A stretch of 64,000 bases of DNA from CFX5 sp023384495 (GCA_048499455.1 JASNZV010000027.1:21099-85098), one strand, 5' to 3'; shown: positions 8,586 to 18,302, counted from the first letter of the stretch. The notes: generated by a model not told the origin, from the letters alone. Translations and numbers: made by a program.

Positions 8586-9109
8586 AAGCACACCTGGCCT
8601 ATCTCTCCTATGTCCTGTGCCACAAGTGGTTCGTGCTCCAGGCCGGCCTGCGCTTAGGTGTTCCCTTCTGGCGGCTGCTGGTGCATGACTGGACCAAGTT
8701 TACGCCGGCTGAGTGGGGACCGTATGTGCGCAACTTCTACAACCCCGACGGCACGAAGCGCCGGGTACGCAACCCTGACGGCAGCTACGATCCAGCCCGC
8801 CAGAGCCGGGCCTTCGACTACGCCTGGCTCCACCACCAGCGCAACAAGCACCACTGGGAAGCCTGGTGCATCGTGGGGCACTACGGAGAGGTGAAGGCGC
8901 TCCCGATGCCGGAGACCTATGTGCGAGAGATGGTGGCCGACTGGATCGGGGCCGGCCAGGTCAATGGCCAGAACGACGTGCGGGGCTGGTGGCGGGCAAA
9001 CGAGTCGAAAATGAAAGGTTACATGGGAAGCAATCGGCAGAATTTTGCGCGAGGTATAAGATGCAGTTGGCCGGCCAGACCGTACCCAACCCAGTCTTCT
9101 TTCAGGTAG
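8582..9109 (+). CDS. DUF5662-family phage protein
   Basis: 175 residues. The pattern HKWFVLQAG...LLVHDWTKFTPAEWGPY...AWLHHQRNKHHWEAW is the hallmark of DUF5662, a family of about 170 residues common in tailed phages and rich in conserved His, Asp and Trp; its function is unknown. The GTG start at 8582 overlaps the previous stop. The last 16 codons overlap the start of the next gene at 9061, so the conserved core ends well before the stop. The histidine spacing could bind metal; that is inference. Confidence 0.75.
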   Translation: MKAHLAYLSYVLCHKWFVLQAGLRLGVPFWRLLVHDWTKFTPAEWGPYVRNFYNPDGTKRRVRNPDGSYDPARQSRAFDYAWLHHQRNKHHWEAWCIVGHYGEVKALPMPETYVREMVADWIGAGQVNGQNDVRGWWRANESKMKGYMGSNRQNFARGIRCSWPARPYPTQSSFR

Positions 9110-9504
9110 ACGAGAACTACATTACCCGGCAGAGCGAGACCATTGACGGTCCCGTGGTGCGCCCGTTGACACGAAAGCCCCCAGTCGGGGATGCATACCT
9201 GCGGCCGCGCTACACCATCCGATTCACGTTCGAGGACCTGACCGCCTCGGAGAAAGCGCAGTTCGACGGCATTATCGACGAGTTAGCGCGCACGTACGGC
9301 ATCTGCACGATGGCGGGTTTGGGCACTGTGCGCTATCCGCCGGGCGGGTCGCCGTCGGGCGACTCAGCCTACGTGACGCTGGCGCCACACACGCAGCCCC
9401 GCTACGACTATTCACAGGGATACCGGGACGGCCAGGGGCCGATCCTCTACAAGCTCGACCTGGTGCTTTTGGGGTTTGACATTCTTTATCTTACCGAATC
9501 ATGA
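9061..9504 (+). CDS. Phage tail-associated protein, 147 aa
   Basis: The ATG at 9061 is preceded by GAGGTATAAG; an upstream in-frame extension to 8866 is read-through of the neighbouring frame. The protein has beta-rich sequence and a motif (YTIRFTFEDLTASEKAQFDGIIDEL cut to its core FTFEDLTASEKAQF) that resembles small tail proteins. It precedes another beta-rich protein and a large tail-hub-like protein with 4-nt overlaps, so a distal-tail role is likely. No specific family could be assigned by eye. Confidence 0.6.
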   Translation: MQLAGQTVPNPVFFQVDENYITRQSETIDGPVVRPLTRKPPVGDAYLRPRYTIRFTFEDLTASEKAQFDGIIDELARTYGICTMAGLGTVRYPPGGSPSGDSAYVTLAPHTQPRYDYSQGYRDGQGPILYKLDLVLLGFDILYLTES

Positions 9505-9911
9505 GCGCGCCGATCTTCATTGACACCGCCAACAGCATCCAGTATACATTGGTCCATCCCCAGACCTACCGGGCGATCCGCGTGCCTACCTGGGTGGACC
9601 ACGAATCCGCCAACGGCGCCGTCCGCCGGGACTTCACCAAACTGGAGCGGGTGATGCAGTTTCAACTAGGATGGGAGGCGCTCCTGCCCTCGGAGTGGCA
9701 ACCCATCTCGACCGTCTGGACGAAAATGATCTCTGGCTTCCCCCTGGCCTACACCGACGTGGAGGGGGCGACCTGGACGGTGCAGGCAGATCCCGCCGGC
9801 CTGCCCCTGACCTGGACCGGCTACCAGGGCGCCCGTGACGGATTCCATGTGACGCTTTATACCGCCATCCTACTCTTTCGCGGGATAGGGGCGGAGATAC
9901 CGTGGCCATGA
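9501..9911 (+). CDS. Putative distal tail / baseplate protein, 136 aa
   Basis: The ATG at 9501 overlaps the preceding stop (ATGA-type coupling). Sequence features such as an early VHPQTYRAIRVPTW strand and the aromatic C-terminus (TLYTAILLFRGIG) suggest an all-beta structural protein. Its place directly before a 493-residue tail protein is typical of distal tail or baseplate components. No catalytic residues are apparent. The assignment rests on context. Confidence 0.55.
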   Translation: MSAPIFIDTANSIQYTLVHPQTYRAIRVPTWVDHESANGAVRRDFTKLERVMQFQLGWEALLPSEWQPISTVWTKMISGFPLAYTDVEGATWTVQADPAGLPLTWTGYQGARDGFHVTLYTAILLFRGIGAEIPWP

Positions 9912-9918
9912 GGGGCCT

Positions 9919-11400
9919 ATGGCGAACCTATCACGAAAAGTAGAGGTAAAAGTAGAATTCCAGTGGGACGGGGCTAGTTGGACCGACGAGACGGCCTACC
10001 TGGTCACGGCCAGCGGGACCTACGAATACTTCCCACCCAACGAGAGCTATCAGAGCGCCAAAAGCATGATCCAGTCCGCCTCGGTCACGCTCGACAACAA
10101 AAGTTTTCGCTTCTCGGCCTGGCACCCGTCGAGCATCCTCTACCCCTACCGCACGCAAGGAGGAGCGTATCACCGGCGCTGCCGGCTCCAGGTGCGCATC
10201 GACGGCGGCGCCTGGGAGACCATTTTCCTGGGTTATGTGAAACTGCCGGACGACGCCTACGCCCGCGGCCAGGTGACGTTCCGGGTTTGGGATGTGGGCG
10301 AGATCCTGCGCGACCGGCACTCGACCCCGGTGCTCGAAAACATGCTGGAGCACGATCTGGTGATCTACTATCTGAAGGACGTGGCCGGCCTGCTTGACGG
10401 GATCGACTTCATCTCGCCAGCTTACGCGGCCGCCCACAGCGTGACCGCTACCATCGACTACTCCACCGCCCGTATCCGCTACTCCTGGCTGGACGACGAG
10501 CCGGTCTGGGACGAGCTGGCAGACGTGGCGCAGGCCAGCGGCTCACGGGTCTATGTAGATCGGCAGGGCCGGGTTCATTTCGAGAAGGGATGGCAGTGGA
10601 CCAACCTGGCCGGTCTTTCCGCGGAAACGCTCTCGGAGGACGACTGGCAGGAGTTCGAGCCAGCCATCGCCGACCGGGCCTTCTACGACGAGGTCGTAGT
10701 GACCTACGCCAGCCGGCTGCCCGGCGACAGCCAGGCGATGATCTGGGAGCTGCGCGAGCCAAAACTGATCCTCCCCGGCACCATCGAAACCATCACCGCC
10801 CGCTTCCAGCACCCGGCCCGCAACATAGCGTATCCCCAGTCCGGCGTCCACTACCACCTGCAATTTCTGGACGGTCGCGATGCTACCGGCTCCGGCGAGG
10901 TGCTGCCGGAGTTTCAGTTCTACGGCCAGCAGGCGATCATCAGTATCTGGAATACATTTTCTAACGCGCTGGTCTTCACAAAGGCGCAAATCGTAGGCCA
11001 GCCGCTGTTGGGGGGTCCCACAGAACAGGTGAAGCGCACGACCGGTGCGGGCTTTCGCCGTACGCTCGAAGTGCGCAGTAACCCCTATGTACAGAGCAAG
11101 CAGCAGGCCGAGGCCATCGCCAGCTTTCTAGCCTGGTGGTACGAACAGGCCAAATTCACCTACCGGATAAGCGGCGTGCGCGGTAAACCGACCCGGCAAC
11201 TCGGCAGCCGCATCATCATCCGGGCCGACGGCGTACAGCTCAACGGGCTGGTCATCCGGCTGGGGTGGAGCCTGACCGCCCGCGAGCGCGCCTGGGTCTA
11301 CGTACAGGACATGACGATGGTCGAGAGCGTCTTCCCCTCAGACTACTATATCGTGGGACTGGCGCAACTGGGCGAGGGAGGGAGAGTATTATGGCACTGA
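9919..11400 (+). CDS. Tail hub / baseplate-like structural protein, 493 aa
   Basis: Long beta-rich product. The N-terminal 130 residues resemble a distal-tail type domain (DGASWTDETAYLV, WETIFLGYVKLPDD). The middle part (VWDELADVAQASGSRVYVD...GRVHFE) is the pattern seen in tail-hub proteins of siphophages, where an embedded domain describes a late-control/gp27-like fold. The C-terminal end (LVIRLGWSLTARERAWVYVQDM) is typical of these hubs. It is followed with a 10-nt overlap by the next tail gene. I infer a place at the tail tip, connecting tube and fibres. No peptidase motif was found in it. Confidence 0.65.
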   Translation: MANLSRKVEVKVEFQWDGASWTDETAYLVTASGTYEYFPPNESYQSAKSMIQSASVTLDNKSFRFSAWHPSSILYPYRTQGGAYHRRCRLQVRIDGGAWETIFLGYVKLPDDAYARGQVTFRVWDVGEILRDRHSTPVLENMLEHDLVIYYLKDVAGLLDGIDFISPAYAAAHSVTATIDYSTARIRYSWLDDEPVWDELADVAQASGSRVYVDRQGRVHFEKGWQWTNLAGLSAETLSEDDWQEFEPAIADRAFYDEVVVTYASRLPGDSQAMIWELREPKLILPGTIETITARFQHPARNIAYPQSGVHYHLQFLDGRDATGSGEVLPEFQFYGQQAIISIWNTFSNALVFTKAQIVGQPLLGGPTEQVKRTTGAGFRRTLEVRSNPYVQSKQQAEAIASFLAWWYEQAKFTYRISGVRGKPTRQLGSRIIIRADGVQLNGLVIRLGWSLTARERAWVYVQDMTMVESVFPSDYYIVGLAQLGEGGRVLWH

Positions 11401-12329
11401 GTGGCGTGACTCCACCGGATCTGCCGGCCTTTACCAATTTTATCATCATTGGCGCCGGAGAACTCAACCGCATCTCAGCCAACCAGCTCTACCTGGACGG
11501 CATCCACCAGACGCTCAACTGGCCCTTCGAGTTTACCTTTGATGGCTATGTGCGTTATCCCTTTCACCGCCACCGGTATCTGTACTGGCAGACTCGGGAT
11601 TCCAGTTCGGCGCAGATGGTAATCAACGGCATCAGCGCGGGCCAGGTAGCAGCGGCGGCCACCAGTGGCTTTGTCGATCTGGGTAACGGCTACGATATTT
11701 GGGTGAGCAACCCCTACAACCTGACCCTACACCGGCCGTATGGGGTCGAGTGGATAGACGGGTCCGTCACCTGTCGCCTTCTGGCTGAACATCAAGAGTC
11801 GAATGGTATTTTGACCCTGCCCTACCCGTCTGACACATTCTTCTCCGGCCAGACCCCTACCGCCAACCATTTCAACAACATCGCCGGCAACACCGGCTAC
11901 CTGATTCAGAACGCCGGGATGCAGGCGAGCGGCGGCTTCACCGCTCGCTCCTACGACATCTACCCGCCCGACCGCGAGATACGGTGGCTCATCTGGCGCC
12001 GTCATCGGTTTCTACACTTCCGGGCGCGCTACGACAGTGTGGGCGGCGGCACCAACTGGGTCAGGCTTCGAATCAACGGGCGACGATGCTTCCAGCAGCA
12101 CGTACCCCCCAGCACAACCGGCCTCTATGACTGCGTCGTGGATCTGGATAATGGCGGGCAGAACGTCAACTACGGCCCCAATGGCGCGTTCGATTTCAGC
12201 GACGGCCCGCTGGACGCGCCGGTCGGCCAATTCTACGATGTGACGCTCTTTGTTGAAGACGACGGCGGCACGCCCTCTAGACTTTATACCTATCTGCTCT
12301 GTGAGGGGCCAAGCAACGCGAGGATTTGA
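11391..12329 (+). CDS. Tail protein, 312 aa
   Basis: The start ATG at 11391 overlaps the previous gene by 10 nt and has a strong GGGAGGGAG ribosome-binding site. The upstream extension in this frame is a shadow of the hub gene. The protein is rich in Asn, Gly, Tyr and Trp, like many tail-tip and fibre-connector proteins, and has no signal peptide. It carries no motif I can name. Together with the small protein that follows and the giant fibre gene it forms the distal part of the tail operon. Confidence 0.6.
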   Translation: MALSGVTPPDLPAFTNFIIIGAGELNRISANQLYLDGIHQTLNWPFEFTFDGYVRYPFHRHRYLYWQTRDSSSAQMVINGISAGQVAAAATSGFVDLGNGYDIWVSNPYNLTLHRPYGVEWIDGSVTCRLLAEHQESNGILTLPYPSDTFFSGQTPTANHFNNIAGNTGYLIQNAGMQASGGFTARSYDIYPPDREIRWLIWRRHRFLHFRARYDSVGGGTNWVRLRINGRRCFQQHVPPSTTGLYDCVVDLDNGGQNVNYGPNGAFDFSDGPLDAPVGQFYDVTLFVEDDGGTPSRLYTYLLCEGPSNARI

Positions 12330-12331
12330 TC

Positions 12332-12706
12332 ATGGCCTTTGTCAACCCACGCAACCTTATGCACCGGGACGCCCTGCTCCACACCGACATGAATACCTGG
12401 GTGGCAAACAACCAGCACCTGAACGCGGTGTTGGGTGGCTACGCCATCGCCAACTCCGGGCGTCGGCAGTTAGATGCTGAAGACACCTATTTTGTGCTCC
12501 AGCATTTCCGCCGCTATCTGTTCGTAGACGGCGCCGAGCAGGAGGCACGCCTGGAAGATTTCGACGACCCATCCATCACGCACAACATCGGCGTCACCGC
12601 CGGCATCGGCACGTTTATCGACCTGGCGCAGATCGACTGGATCGTGCCGGGCCGGTTGTACAAGGTCGTGGACTGCCACCACGCGGTGGAGACCGACTAT
12701 ATCTAA
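12332..12706 (+). CDS. Small tail-module protein, 124 aa
   Basis: I prefer the ATG at 12332, with GAGG upstream, over a TTG two codons earlier. The product begins with MAFVNPRNLMHRDALLHTDM and ends in a short domain with two His/Asp clusters. It is soluble. No known family is recognised. Its position between a tail protein and the tail fibre suggests a fibre-attachment or chaperone role, by context only. Confidence 0.55.
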   Translation: MAFVNPRNLMHRDALLHTDMNTWVANNQHLNAVLGGYAIANSGRRQLDAEDTYFVLQHFRRYLFVDGAEQEARLEDFDDPSITHNIGVTAGIGTFIDLAQIDWIVPGRLYKVVDCHHAVETDYI

Positions 12707-12715
12707 AGGTTTACT

Positions 12716-15700
12716 ATGGCAAAGCGAGAGACGCTGTTCAAGATCGACCAGCAGGCCGGCGGCGGTGTCGGAGGCTCTATCTTCATGGGTGGAACCGGCG
12801 GGACCCCCGGCGCACACAACCTGGCCGACACTTCGATCCACCTGGGGCCGCTCCTGCGTTCGCAGGCGCCGTGGGTGGCCGACGACATCAACGCGTACAT
12901 TGCTGTACACGCCGCGCTGCCGGACGTGCATCACCCGCGCGCCAATGCCGGGGCCGGCATCAGCGTCGATGTCAATACGCAGCAGATCTCGATTAACCGG
13001 TCGCCCACCAGCGGCCTCATCTTTGACGGCAGCGACCGGCTCCAGATGGGCACGCCCACAACGCTTTCGTCTACGACAATCAACAATGTCACGGCCATCT
13101 CGCACGTCCATGCGGTGACCGCGTTCAGCGACGGATTGATCAATCCCAATCATCTCGCCAAGTTTCACGAAGACGGGGGGATGAGTTTCGCTCGGGTGAC
13201 TACGCCGAGTATCAATACGGCTTTTGGTAATCTCACCATTCATCCGGTGGACAACATCATGCTGTCGCCTGCGGGTGATGGCACCTTTACGCATTCCAAC
13301 AAGGCTATCGGTAGCACGGTGCATGTGCCGGGACTGCTGGGCCACGGCTGGCGCATCGAGGACAGACGGGAGCCGGACGGGGATTACATTACCGGCGCTT
13401 CGCACCTGGACATCCGATCCATCTACGCTGACGAGCTGATCGTCAAGTCCTTCATCGCCGACATGGTCCGGGTGCGCATGGGCGAAGATTTCCTGACGTA
13501 CTCGATGGGGATCGTGACGGTCCCGCCGGGCGAAGGCTACGAGGGCGAGTATTTCGTGACACCGGAGGTGGGCCAGTCGCGGCGGCTCTACATCGAAAAT
13601 AGTCCCGACGTTGCGGGCCCACTTTTTGCCGATGGCGAGTGGGTGTTACTCAACGTGATCCGGCGCGGGACCAACGGTGAGGAGTTCGTTAAGGCCATGA
13701 TCTGGGGACAGGTCGAAGGCTACCAGGAAGAGGCGAACCACCGCCAATCCTGGCTCTTTACCAATCGCAACGGGCTGGGGGGGTTAGAGGTGGCGCCGGG
13801 CGCGGTGGCGCTTGGCTTTGGCTCTCCCGGTAACGGCTACATTCACCGCACTGTTGTGGATAACAACAGCCCCTACGAGCGGTTCGTTACGTGGAGTGGC
13901 GCCAATCCCTACACGCCGGCCAACCGGACGGTTTGGGTGCAGATTGGCAATCTGAACGGGGTGGACTGGAACCCTCACTTCGAGCCAACTGGTTGGGGTC
14001 TCTATGCCCAGAATGCATGGTTGGAGGGACTGGTCAGCGCCGCCAACGATACCGTGCGCCTGGACGACAGCGGCGCACGGGTCAAACTGGCGAACACAGA
14101 TTTCGATAGCGTCAATGCCTACCGCTTCATCGACCGGAACACCGGCGCCACCGCCGGCGGTCTTTTTGGCCGGCAAAATGATTTCACAAACTACACGATC
14201 CATCTGCGCTCGATAGGAAGCGCCACGCACCAGCCCGGCGTCGGCGTGTGGGCGGAGGCGACCGCAGCAAACGCCTCCGCGGCGGTGACAGTCGGTGCAT
14301 CAAGGACGGGTAGTCCCAATGTGGTCATTACCCTGGTCACTTCAGCAGATTTGAGCACCATCACGCTGGACGCCGGATCATACATACAAGCCAACGCCGA
14401 ATTGCGTACGTCGAACGTTCGCCCACTCACCAGCAACACCTATGATCTGGGAACCCCCGGCGACCGCTATCGCACCCTCTACGTCCAAAGCGTTGTCGCT
14501 GACACCATCGCCGGGGAGTCAATGTCGGGTTCCATCTGGCAGTATGACGCCGGCAACATGACCATCCGTTCAGACTCGGCGTCGGCCCGGACACTTTTTG
14601 TTGCCAACGCCGGCGCTGGAGTGATGAACTTGAATGTCGAGGGTAGCATCATCGTCGGCGGCGACGTGGACGGGGTAAACGTTTCATCCTTCAAGTCCAG
14701 TTATGACTCTCATATTGCAAACGCAAACGCCCACCACAACCAAACTCACGTTCTCGCGACCACATCGGCCCTGGGGCCGGACCACACCGTCAGCGGGCTG
14801 TCCGCTGGCCAGGTGATGCGGGCCACCGGCTCCACGGCCGCGCGCTTCATGTTCCTCAACCATAGCGACCTGGCCGGCATCACGGCGGACCAACACCACA
14901 ACCAGGTCCATGTCTTTGCCACGGACGTAGGACTGGGGCCGGACCACACCATCAGCGGCGCCACCGCCGGCCACGTCTTCCGGGCGACAGGGGCCACGAC
15001 CGGGCGTATCATGCAGCTCAGCCACAGCGACCTGGGTGGCGTCACGCCCAACCAACACCACAACCAAGTCCACACCATTACCGGATCTGACCACACGATC
15101 ACAGGTAGCCAGTTTCAGTTGGTGGGCGCAACGGGTACGAACACGCTGGGTCTACTCACGCCGACCAGCAATCCAGGGGCGGCAGCGGCCATCTTGCGCA
15201 CCGGCTCGTCGGGCGAATTAACGCTTCGAAGCCTGACGGTCCAGGGTAACGTAGATGTGACGAATGGTGGTGACCTGACCGTTGGGGCAAATGTCTTCTT
15301 CGTGGATGTGTCGGGCCAGAACGTAGGTATCAACCGGGCGCCTGACTCGCAATTCGATCTCGATGTGGCCGGCGCTTTGCGAGCAACCTATCTGGTTGGC
15401 AAGCACGCCATCCAGTTGAGCGGCGCCCGCATGATTCTCCACTTCGACGGACAGGAGCCGTACAACACGAATTTCGATGGCGAATTGACCGGTCACATGG
15501 GTCAGGTGGTAGGCCCGGTGGCAGGCCCGGTCATTTTTAGGCCGGGCAAATTTGGTAAGGCTGTGCAGGTGGGCGAGGGCACGACAAATCTAATCATAAA
15601 TCCATCATTCGAGACGAGCACAGGCCATTGGGCTAGCTCCTGGGGAGACACTGTAACCCAATCAGTTGAAACTGCTGCTTATGGCAGTTATTCGTGCAAA

Positions 15701-17440
15701 ATAACAGCCAATGGGACAACAGGCAGTGGAATATGGCATCCGCTCACAGTCACGCCTGGCGTCCCGATCTCATTCAGCACCTGGGTCTACAAACCGTCAA
15801 CATGGATCGGCGGAACTCCATCGGTGCGGATTTATGATGGCAACGATTTTAATACTTTGCTGGCTGTTACCAATGCACAGGGTAGTCTGACTGACCAATG
15901 GCAACGTGTAACGGTAACCGCCACACCGACCCAAAGCACAGTGCGTCTGGCGATCTTCTGCTCTGGTGCGACAACGAATGGACAATTTTGGTATGCAGAT
16001 GCAGCACAGGCTGAAACCAAAGCATATGCTACCGCTTATTGCGACGGTAGTCTGCCGGGCCATACCTGGTCAGGCACGGCGCACAACAGCACCAGCAGTC
16101 GAGCCGGCGCTCGTGCGCAGTGGGCGAGTATAGGTGGCTCTCTGCCAACCACTGGGTGGTCGCTGATGTTCTGGATCTACTCAGACGCCGCCTACGGACT
16201 GGTGGACAACCAATATGTTTTGGAACTCAGTGGCGACGGCAACAACCGTATTCGGATCTACCAGCACACAATCAATCCTGGTGTTCTGCGTCTCGCCTAT
16301 TCTGCGGACAGCAACACACAGTTTTCCACCTTTGCCGGCATCAACACAATGTTGCCAGGTCAGTGGCACCATGTTGTCTTGAGCTACGATGGCGCGAATC
16401 TACAGAGTTATCTGGACGGGGTGCTAGTTCAAACGTTGGCTCGGTCTCCATTCGTTGTTCCTGCATCACAACTATCAATTGGGGCGCTGGTTGATTCTGA
16501 CACCAATCATACACCAACGGTTTTGATAGATGATCTAGTGATTCTCGACCGAGCTATCCCCGCCGATGAGGTTCGGGCTGTCTACGAATCTGATGCGCCG
16601 ACCTTTGCCGAGTCCAGCACATTCCAGTTCCGGGTGGGCAACGGTCTGGTCTGGGGGGATAACGAAGGATTGTTTGCTCGTGACGAGGACGGTACAGCCG
16701 TCCTCGCAGTCGTCGGGGTAGATAGCAAATCGTGGGGTGGCATCACGCTCGACAAGGGCGACGTGATGATCGGCAACTCCACATCGGGCTATTTGCAGTT
16801 TGACCGCAGCGCACAGAGCGTATCCCTCGTCAACGCCAATCTCGCCCTCTTTGATGGCGCCACCAAATTTGTGGAGACCGATCCAGTTAATGGGATCGGA
16901 ATTCAAACCTATACCCTGCAAGACATCAACGTGAACTTTACCCGCGCGATCTCGTGGTGGAGCAACCTGGACAGCAAAAGCGGACTGCCGGATGTGCGAT
17001 TGTACGGCCTGCGCTTTAATAATGATGTAACCGCCGGCCTTCAGGCGTTTGGCGACAACGTGAGTGGGCGCCAGGCGACCATCCTCATGTACGCTACCAC
17101 CAGAGACGCATCGAAAACGGCAGGTTTGTCTCTGAATGTGACTCATTCCGGGTCAAGCGTGGCCTCTATCAGTGCAGACCAGGTGAGCTTAAGCGCCGGA
17201 TCGTCAGCCTTGTCTGTCGCCGCCGCCGGCATCTTTGGAACACACATCACCCAGACATCAACAACCGCAGCAAGGCCCGCCCTGTCGCTTTCACAGGCCG
17301 ACCTGAGCGAAGAATTCATCCGCTTCAACGGCACGATCTCTGCCGGCAATCCAATCAATACGACCGCTTTGGGGTCCTACTATGGCCGGGTGCGAGTGTC
17401 AGTGAACGGCACCTTCCGTTGGCTTGCGCTCTACAACTGA
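12716..17440 (+). CDS. Giant tail fibre / receptor-binding protein with LamG-like domain
   Basis: 1574 residues, the longest complete gene here. Order: a Gly-rich N-terminus with HxH-type patterns (DTSIHLG, HHPRANAGAG); a long beta-solenoid-like region; three 54-residue repeats each carrying HHNQ(T/V)H, at residues 673, 727 and 781; a segment typical of fibre trimers (TLRSLTVQGNVDVTNGGDL); a carbohydrate-binding-like domain starting LIINPSFE (about 958); a LamG/concanavalin-like jelly roll with the typical WHHVVLSYDG motif (about 1140-1292); and a fibre tail. The histidine repeats may coordinate metal along a trimer axis, as HxH sites do in known phage fibres. The LamG block (about 15590-16540) is AT-richer than its flanks, as if swapped in. 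Confidence 0.85.
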   Translation: MAKRETLFKIDQQAGGGVGGSIFMGGTGGTPGAHNLADTSIHLGPLLRSQAPWVADDINAYIAVHAALPDVHHPRANAGAGISVDVNTQQISINRSPTSGLIFDGSDRLQMGTPTTLSSTTINNVTAISHVHAVTAFSDGLINPNHLAKFHEDGGMSFARVTTPSINTAFGNLTIHPVDNIMLSPAGDGTFTHSNKAIGSTVHVPGLLGHGWRIEDRREPDGDYITGASHLDIRSIYADELIVKSFIADMVRVRMGEDFLTYSMGIVTVPPGEGYEGEYFVTPEVGQSRRLYIENSPDVAGPLFADGEWVLLNVIRRGTNGEEFVKAMIWGQVEGYQEEANHRQSWLFTNRNGLGGLEVAPGAVALGFGSPGNGYIHRTVVDNNSPYERFVTWSGANPYTPANRTVWVQIGNLNGVDWNPHFEPTGWGLYAQNAWLEGLVSAANDTVRLDDSGARVKLANTDFDSVNAYRFIDRNTGATAGGLFGRQNDFTNYTIHLRSIGSATHQPGVGVWAEATAANASAAVTVGASRTGSPNVVITLVTSADLSTITLDAGSYIQANAELRTSNVRPLTSNTYDLGTPGDRYRTLYVQSVVADTIAGESMSGSIWQYDAGNMTIRSDSASARTLFVANAGAGVMNLNVEGSIIVGGDVDGVNVSSFKSSYDSHIANANAHHNQTHVLATTSALGPDHTVSGLSAGQVMRATGSTAARFMFLNHSDLAGITADQHHNQVHVFATDVGLGPDHTISGATAGHVFRATGATTGRIMQLSHSDLGGVTPNQHHNQVHTITGSDHTITGSQFQLVGATGTNTLGLLTPTSNPGAAAAILRTGSSGELTLRSLTVQGNVDVTNGGDLTVGANVFFVDVSGQNVGINRAPDSQFDLDVAGALRATYLVGKHAIQLSGARMILHFDGQEPYNTNFDGELTGHMGQVVGPVAGPVIFRPGKFGKAVQVGEGTTNLIINPSFETSTGHWASSWGDTVTQSVETAAYGSYSCKITANGTTGSGIWHPLTVTPGVPISFSTWVYKPSTWIGGTPSVRIYDGNDFNTLLAVTNAQGSLTDQWQRVTVTATPTQSTVRLAIFCSGATTNGQFWYADAAQAETKAYATAYCDGSLPGHTWSGTAHNSTSSRAGARAQWASIGGSLPTTGWSLMFWIYSDAAYGLVDNQYVLELSGDGNNRIRIYQHTINPGVLRLAYSADSNTQFSTFAGINTMLPGQWHHVVLSYDGANLQSYLDGVLVQTLARSPFVVPASQLSIGALVDSDTNHTPTVLIDDLVILDRAIPADEVRAVYESDAPTFAESSTFQFRVGNGLVWGDNEGLFARDEDGTAVLAVVGVDSKSWGGITLDKGDVMIGNSTSGYLQFDRSAQSVSLVNANLALFDGATKFVETDPVNGIGIQTYTLQDINVNFTRAISWWSNLDSKSGLPDVRLYGLRFNNDVTAGLQAFGDNVSGRQATILMYATTRDASKTAGLSLNVTHSGSSVASISADQVSLSAGSSALSVAAAGIFGTHITQTSTTAARPALSLSQADLSEEFIRFNGTISAGNPINTTALGSYYGRVRVSVNGTFRWLALYN
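14732..15079 (+). repeat. In-frame 162-bp repeats encoding HHNQ-H modules of the tail fibre
   Basis: Three HHNQ(T/V)H motifs start at 14732, 14894 and 15056, exactly 162 bp (54 residues) apart. The intervening sequence also repeats: GPDHT(V/I)SG, then RATG, then a (N/S)HSDL(A/G)G turn. The third unit is degenerate after its GSDHTITGS. The repeat length is a whole number of codons, so unit gain or loss by recombination would lengthen or shorten the fibre without a frameshift. Confidence 0.85.
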
Positions 17441-17486
17441 GGTATACTTATGCCTTAACGTGTGCTGACTATTCAGGGAGGGCGAT

Positions 17487-18230
17487 ATGATCCAGCGAGG
17501 GCGAAAAGTAATTGTGATTGCACTGGTAACAGTTTTTATGGTCTTTGGTTTCGGGATGGCCCTGGGTCAAGCTAGGGCGACCCATTTGCCCATCGTCTAT
17601 GGGGAGTCACCTGGCGCCACCATCCCGCCGGTTGAGTCCAACCAGGTGACATTCCCGTATTCCATAACCTACCATACCGTCTACACGCCGGCGGCAGGGG
17701 CCACCTATATTCTGGGCGAAATCACAAACAACCACCCAACCCAGAATATAGGATTTATTCGTATCCATGCTACCTTTCGGGATGAGGGCGGGGTGGTGGT
17801 CGAGCAAGATTGGACCTACGCCATGAGTTGGCGGGTGGCGGCCCGTGGTGGCACCACACCGTTCCGGCTCATCTTTCGCAATCTGCCGGCTTGGTCCACC
17901 TATGAGTTGGCCTTGAGCCGGGATGAGCATCCAACCCGCCCGCCCTATCCCTTCCGGGTGGATGTCGCCGAAACGTACTTTGATGAGGACGGTTTCCATG
18001 TGCGCGGCTCAGTGACCAACCCGACCGTGGAAGCGCTACGCTTCGCCAAAGTCTTTGTCGTGATGCGAGACGCCAGCGGTGAGATGATCGGGGCCTGGTA
18101 CGGTTACACCAGCCCTACGCTGCTTCAGCCCAGCCAAACCGGCGCCTTTGACGTTGCTGTCGATACGTGGAAGGGCCAGCCGGACCAGAATGTGATCTCT
18201 TCGTACGAGGTCTGGTCACACTACGACTAG
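17487..18230 (+). CDS. Secreted FxLYD-like protein
   Basis: 247 residues with an N-terminal signal sequence (VIVIALVTVFMVFGFGMALG, residues 9-28) after MIQRGRK. Two beta-sandwich repeats follow. They have the pattern 'YILGEITNN...IGFIRIHATFRDEGGVVV' and 'FHVRGSVTNPT...RFAKVFVVMRD', which matches FxLYD-type extracellular domains common in Chloroflexota and Firmicutes. The start has a GGGAGGG ribosome-binding site, and a weak promoter (TTGGCT, 18 bp, TATACT) ends near 17447. A secreted protein directly after the tail fibre is unusual and may be lysogeny-expressed cargo or an exposed accessory. Confidence 0.65.
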   Translation: MIQRGRKVIVIALVTVFMVFGFGMALGQARATHLPIVYGESPGATIPPVESNQVTFPYSITYHTVYTPAAGATYILGEITNNHPTQNIGFIRIHATFRDEGGVVVEQDWTYAMSWRVAARGGTTPFRLIFRNLPAWSTYELALSRDEHPTRPPYPFRVDVAETYFDEDGFHVRGSVTNPTVEALRFAKVFVVMRDASGEMIGAWYGYTSPTLLQPSQTGAFDVAVDTWKGQPDQNVISSYEVWSHYD

Positions 18231-18242
18231 AATTCTTATCAT
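18213..18242 (+). promoter_or_regulatory. Possible promoter upstream of leader copy 2
   Basis: -35-like TGGTCA (18213-18218), 18-bp spacer, -10 TATCAT (18237-18242). The match to consensus is modest, but the predicted start (about 18249) falls just before the hairpin leader, as at the other three leader copies. Confidence 0.35.
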
Positions 18243-18252
18243 AAATCCATAG

Positions 18253-18302
18253 TTTGCGCCCAGTGCGCCGGCGGGGAACCTCCCTGCCGGCGCTTTTTAT
18301 TT
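18253..18302 (+). promoter_or_regulatory. Hairpin leader element, copy 2
   Basis: TTTGCGCC, then GTGCGCCGGC paired with GCCGGCGC through a GGG/CCC extension and small loop, then TTTTTATTT. GTAAAGGACC and the ATG at 18318 follow. It has the same layout as the leaders at 8316, 24953 and 3725, including the invariant GTGCGCCGG half-stem. Confidence 0.7.

Noticed and set aside
12470..13405. Minus-strand open frame of 311 codons across the start of the tail fibre gene
   Set aside because: Antisense to three well-supported coupled tail genes, with composition typical of a complement frame and no ribosome-binding site.
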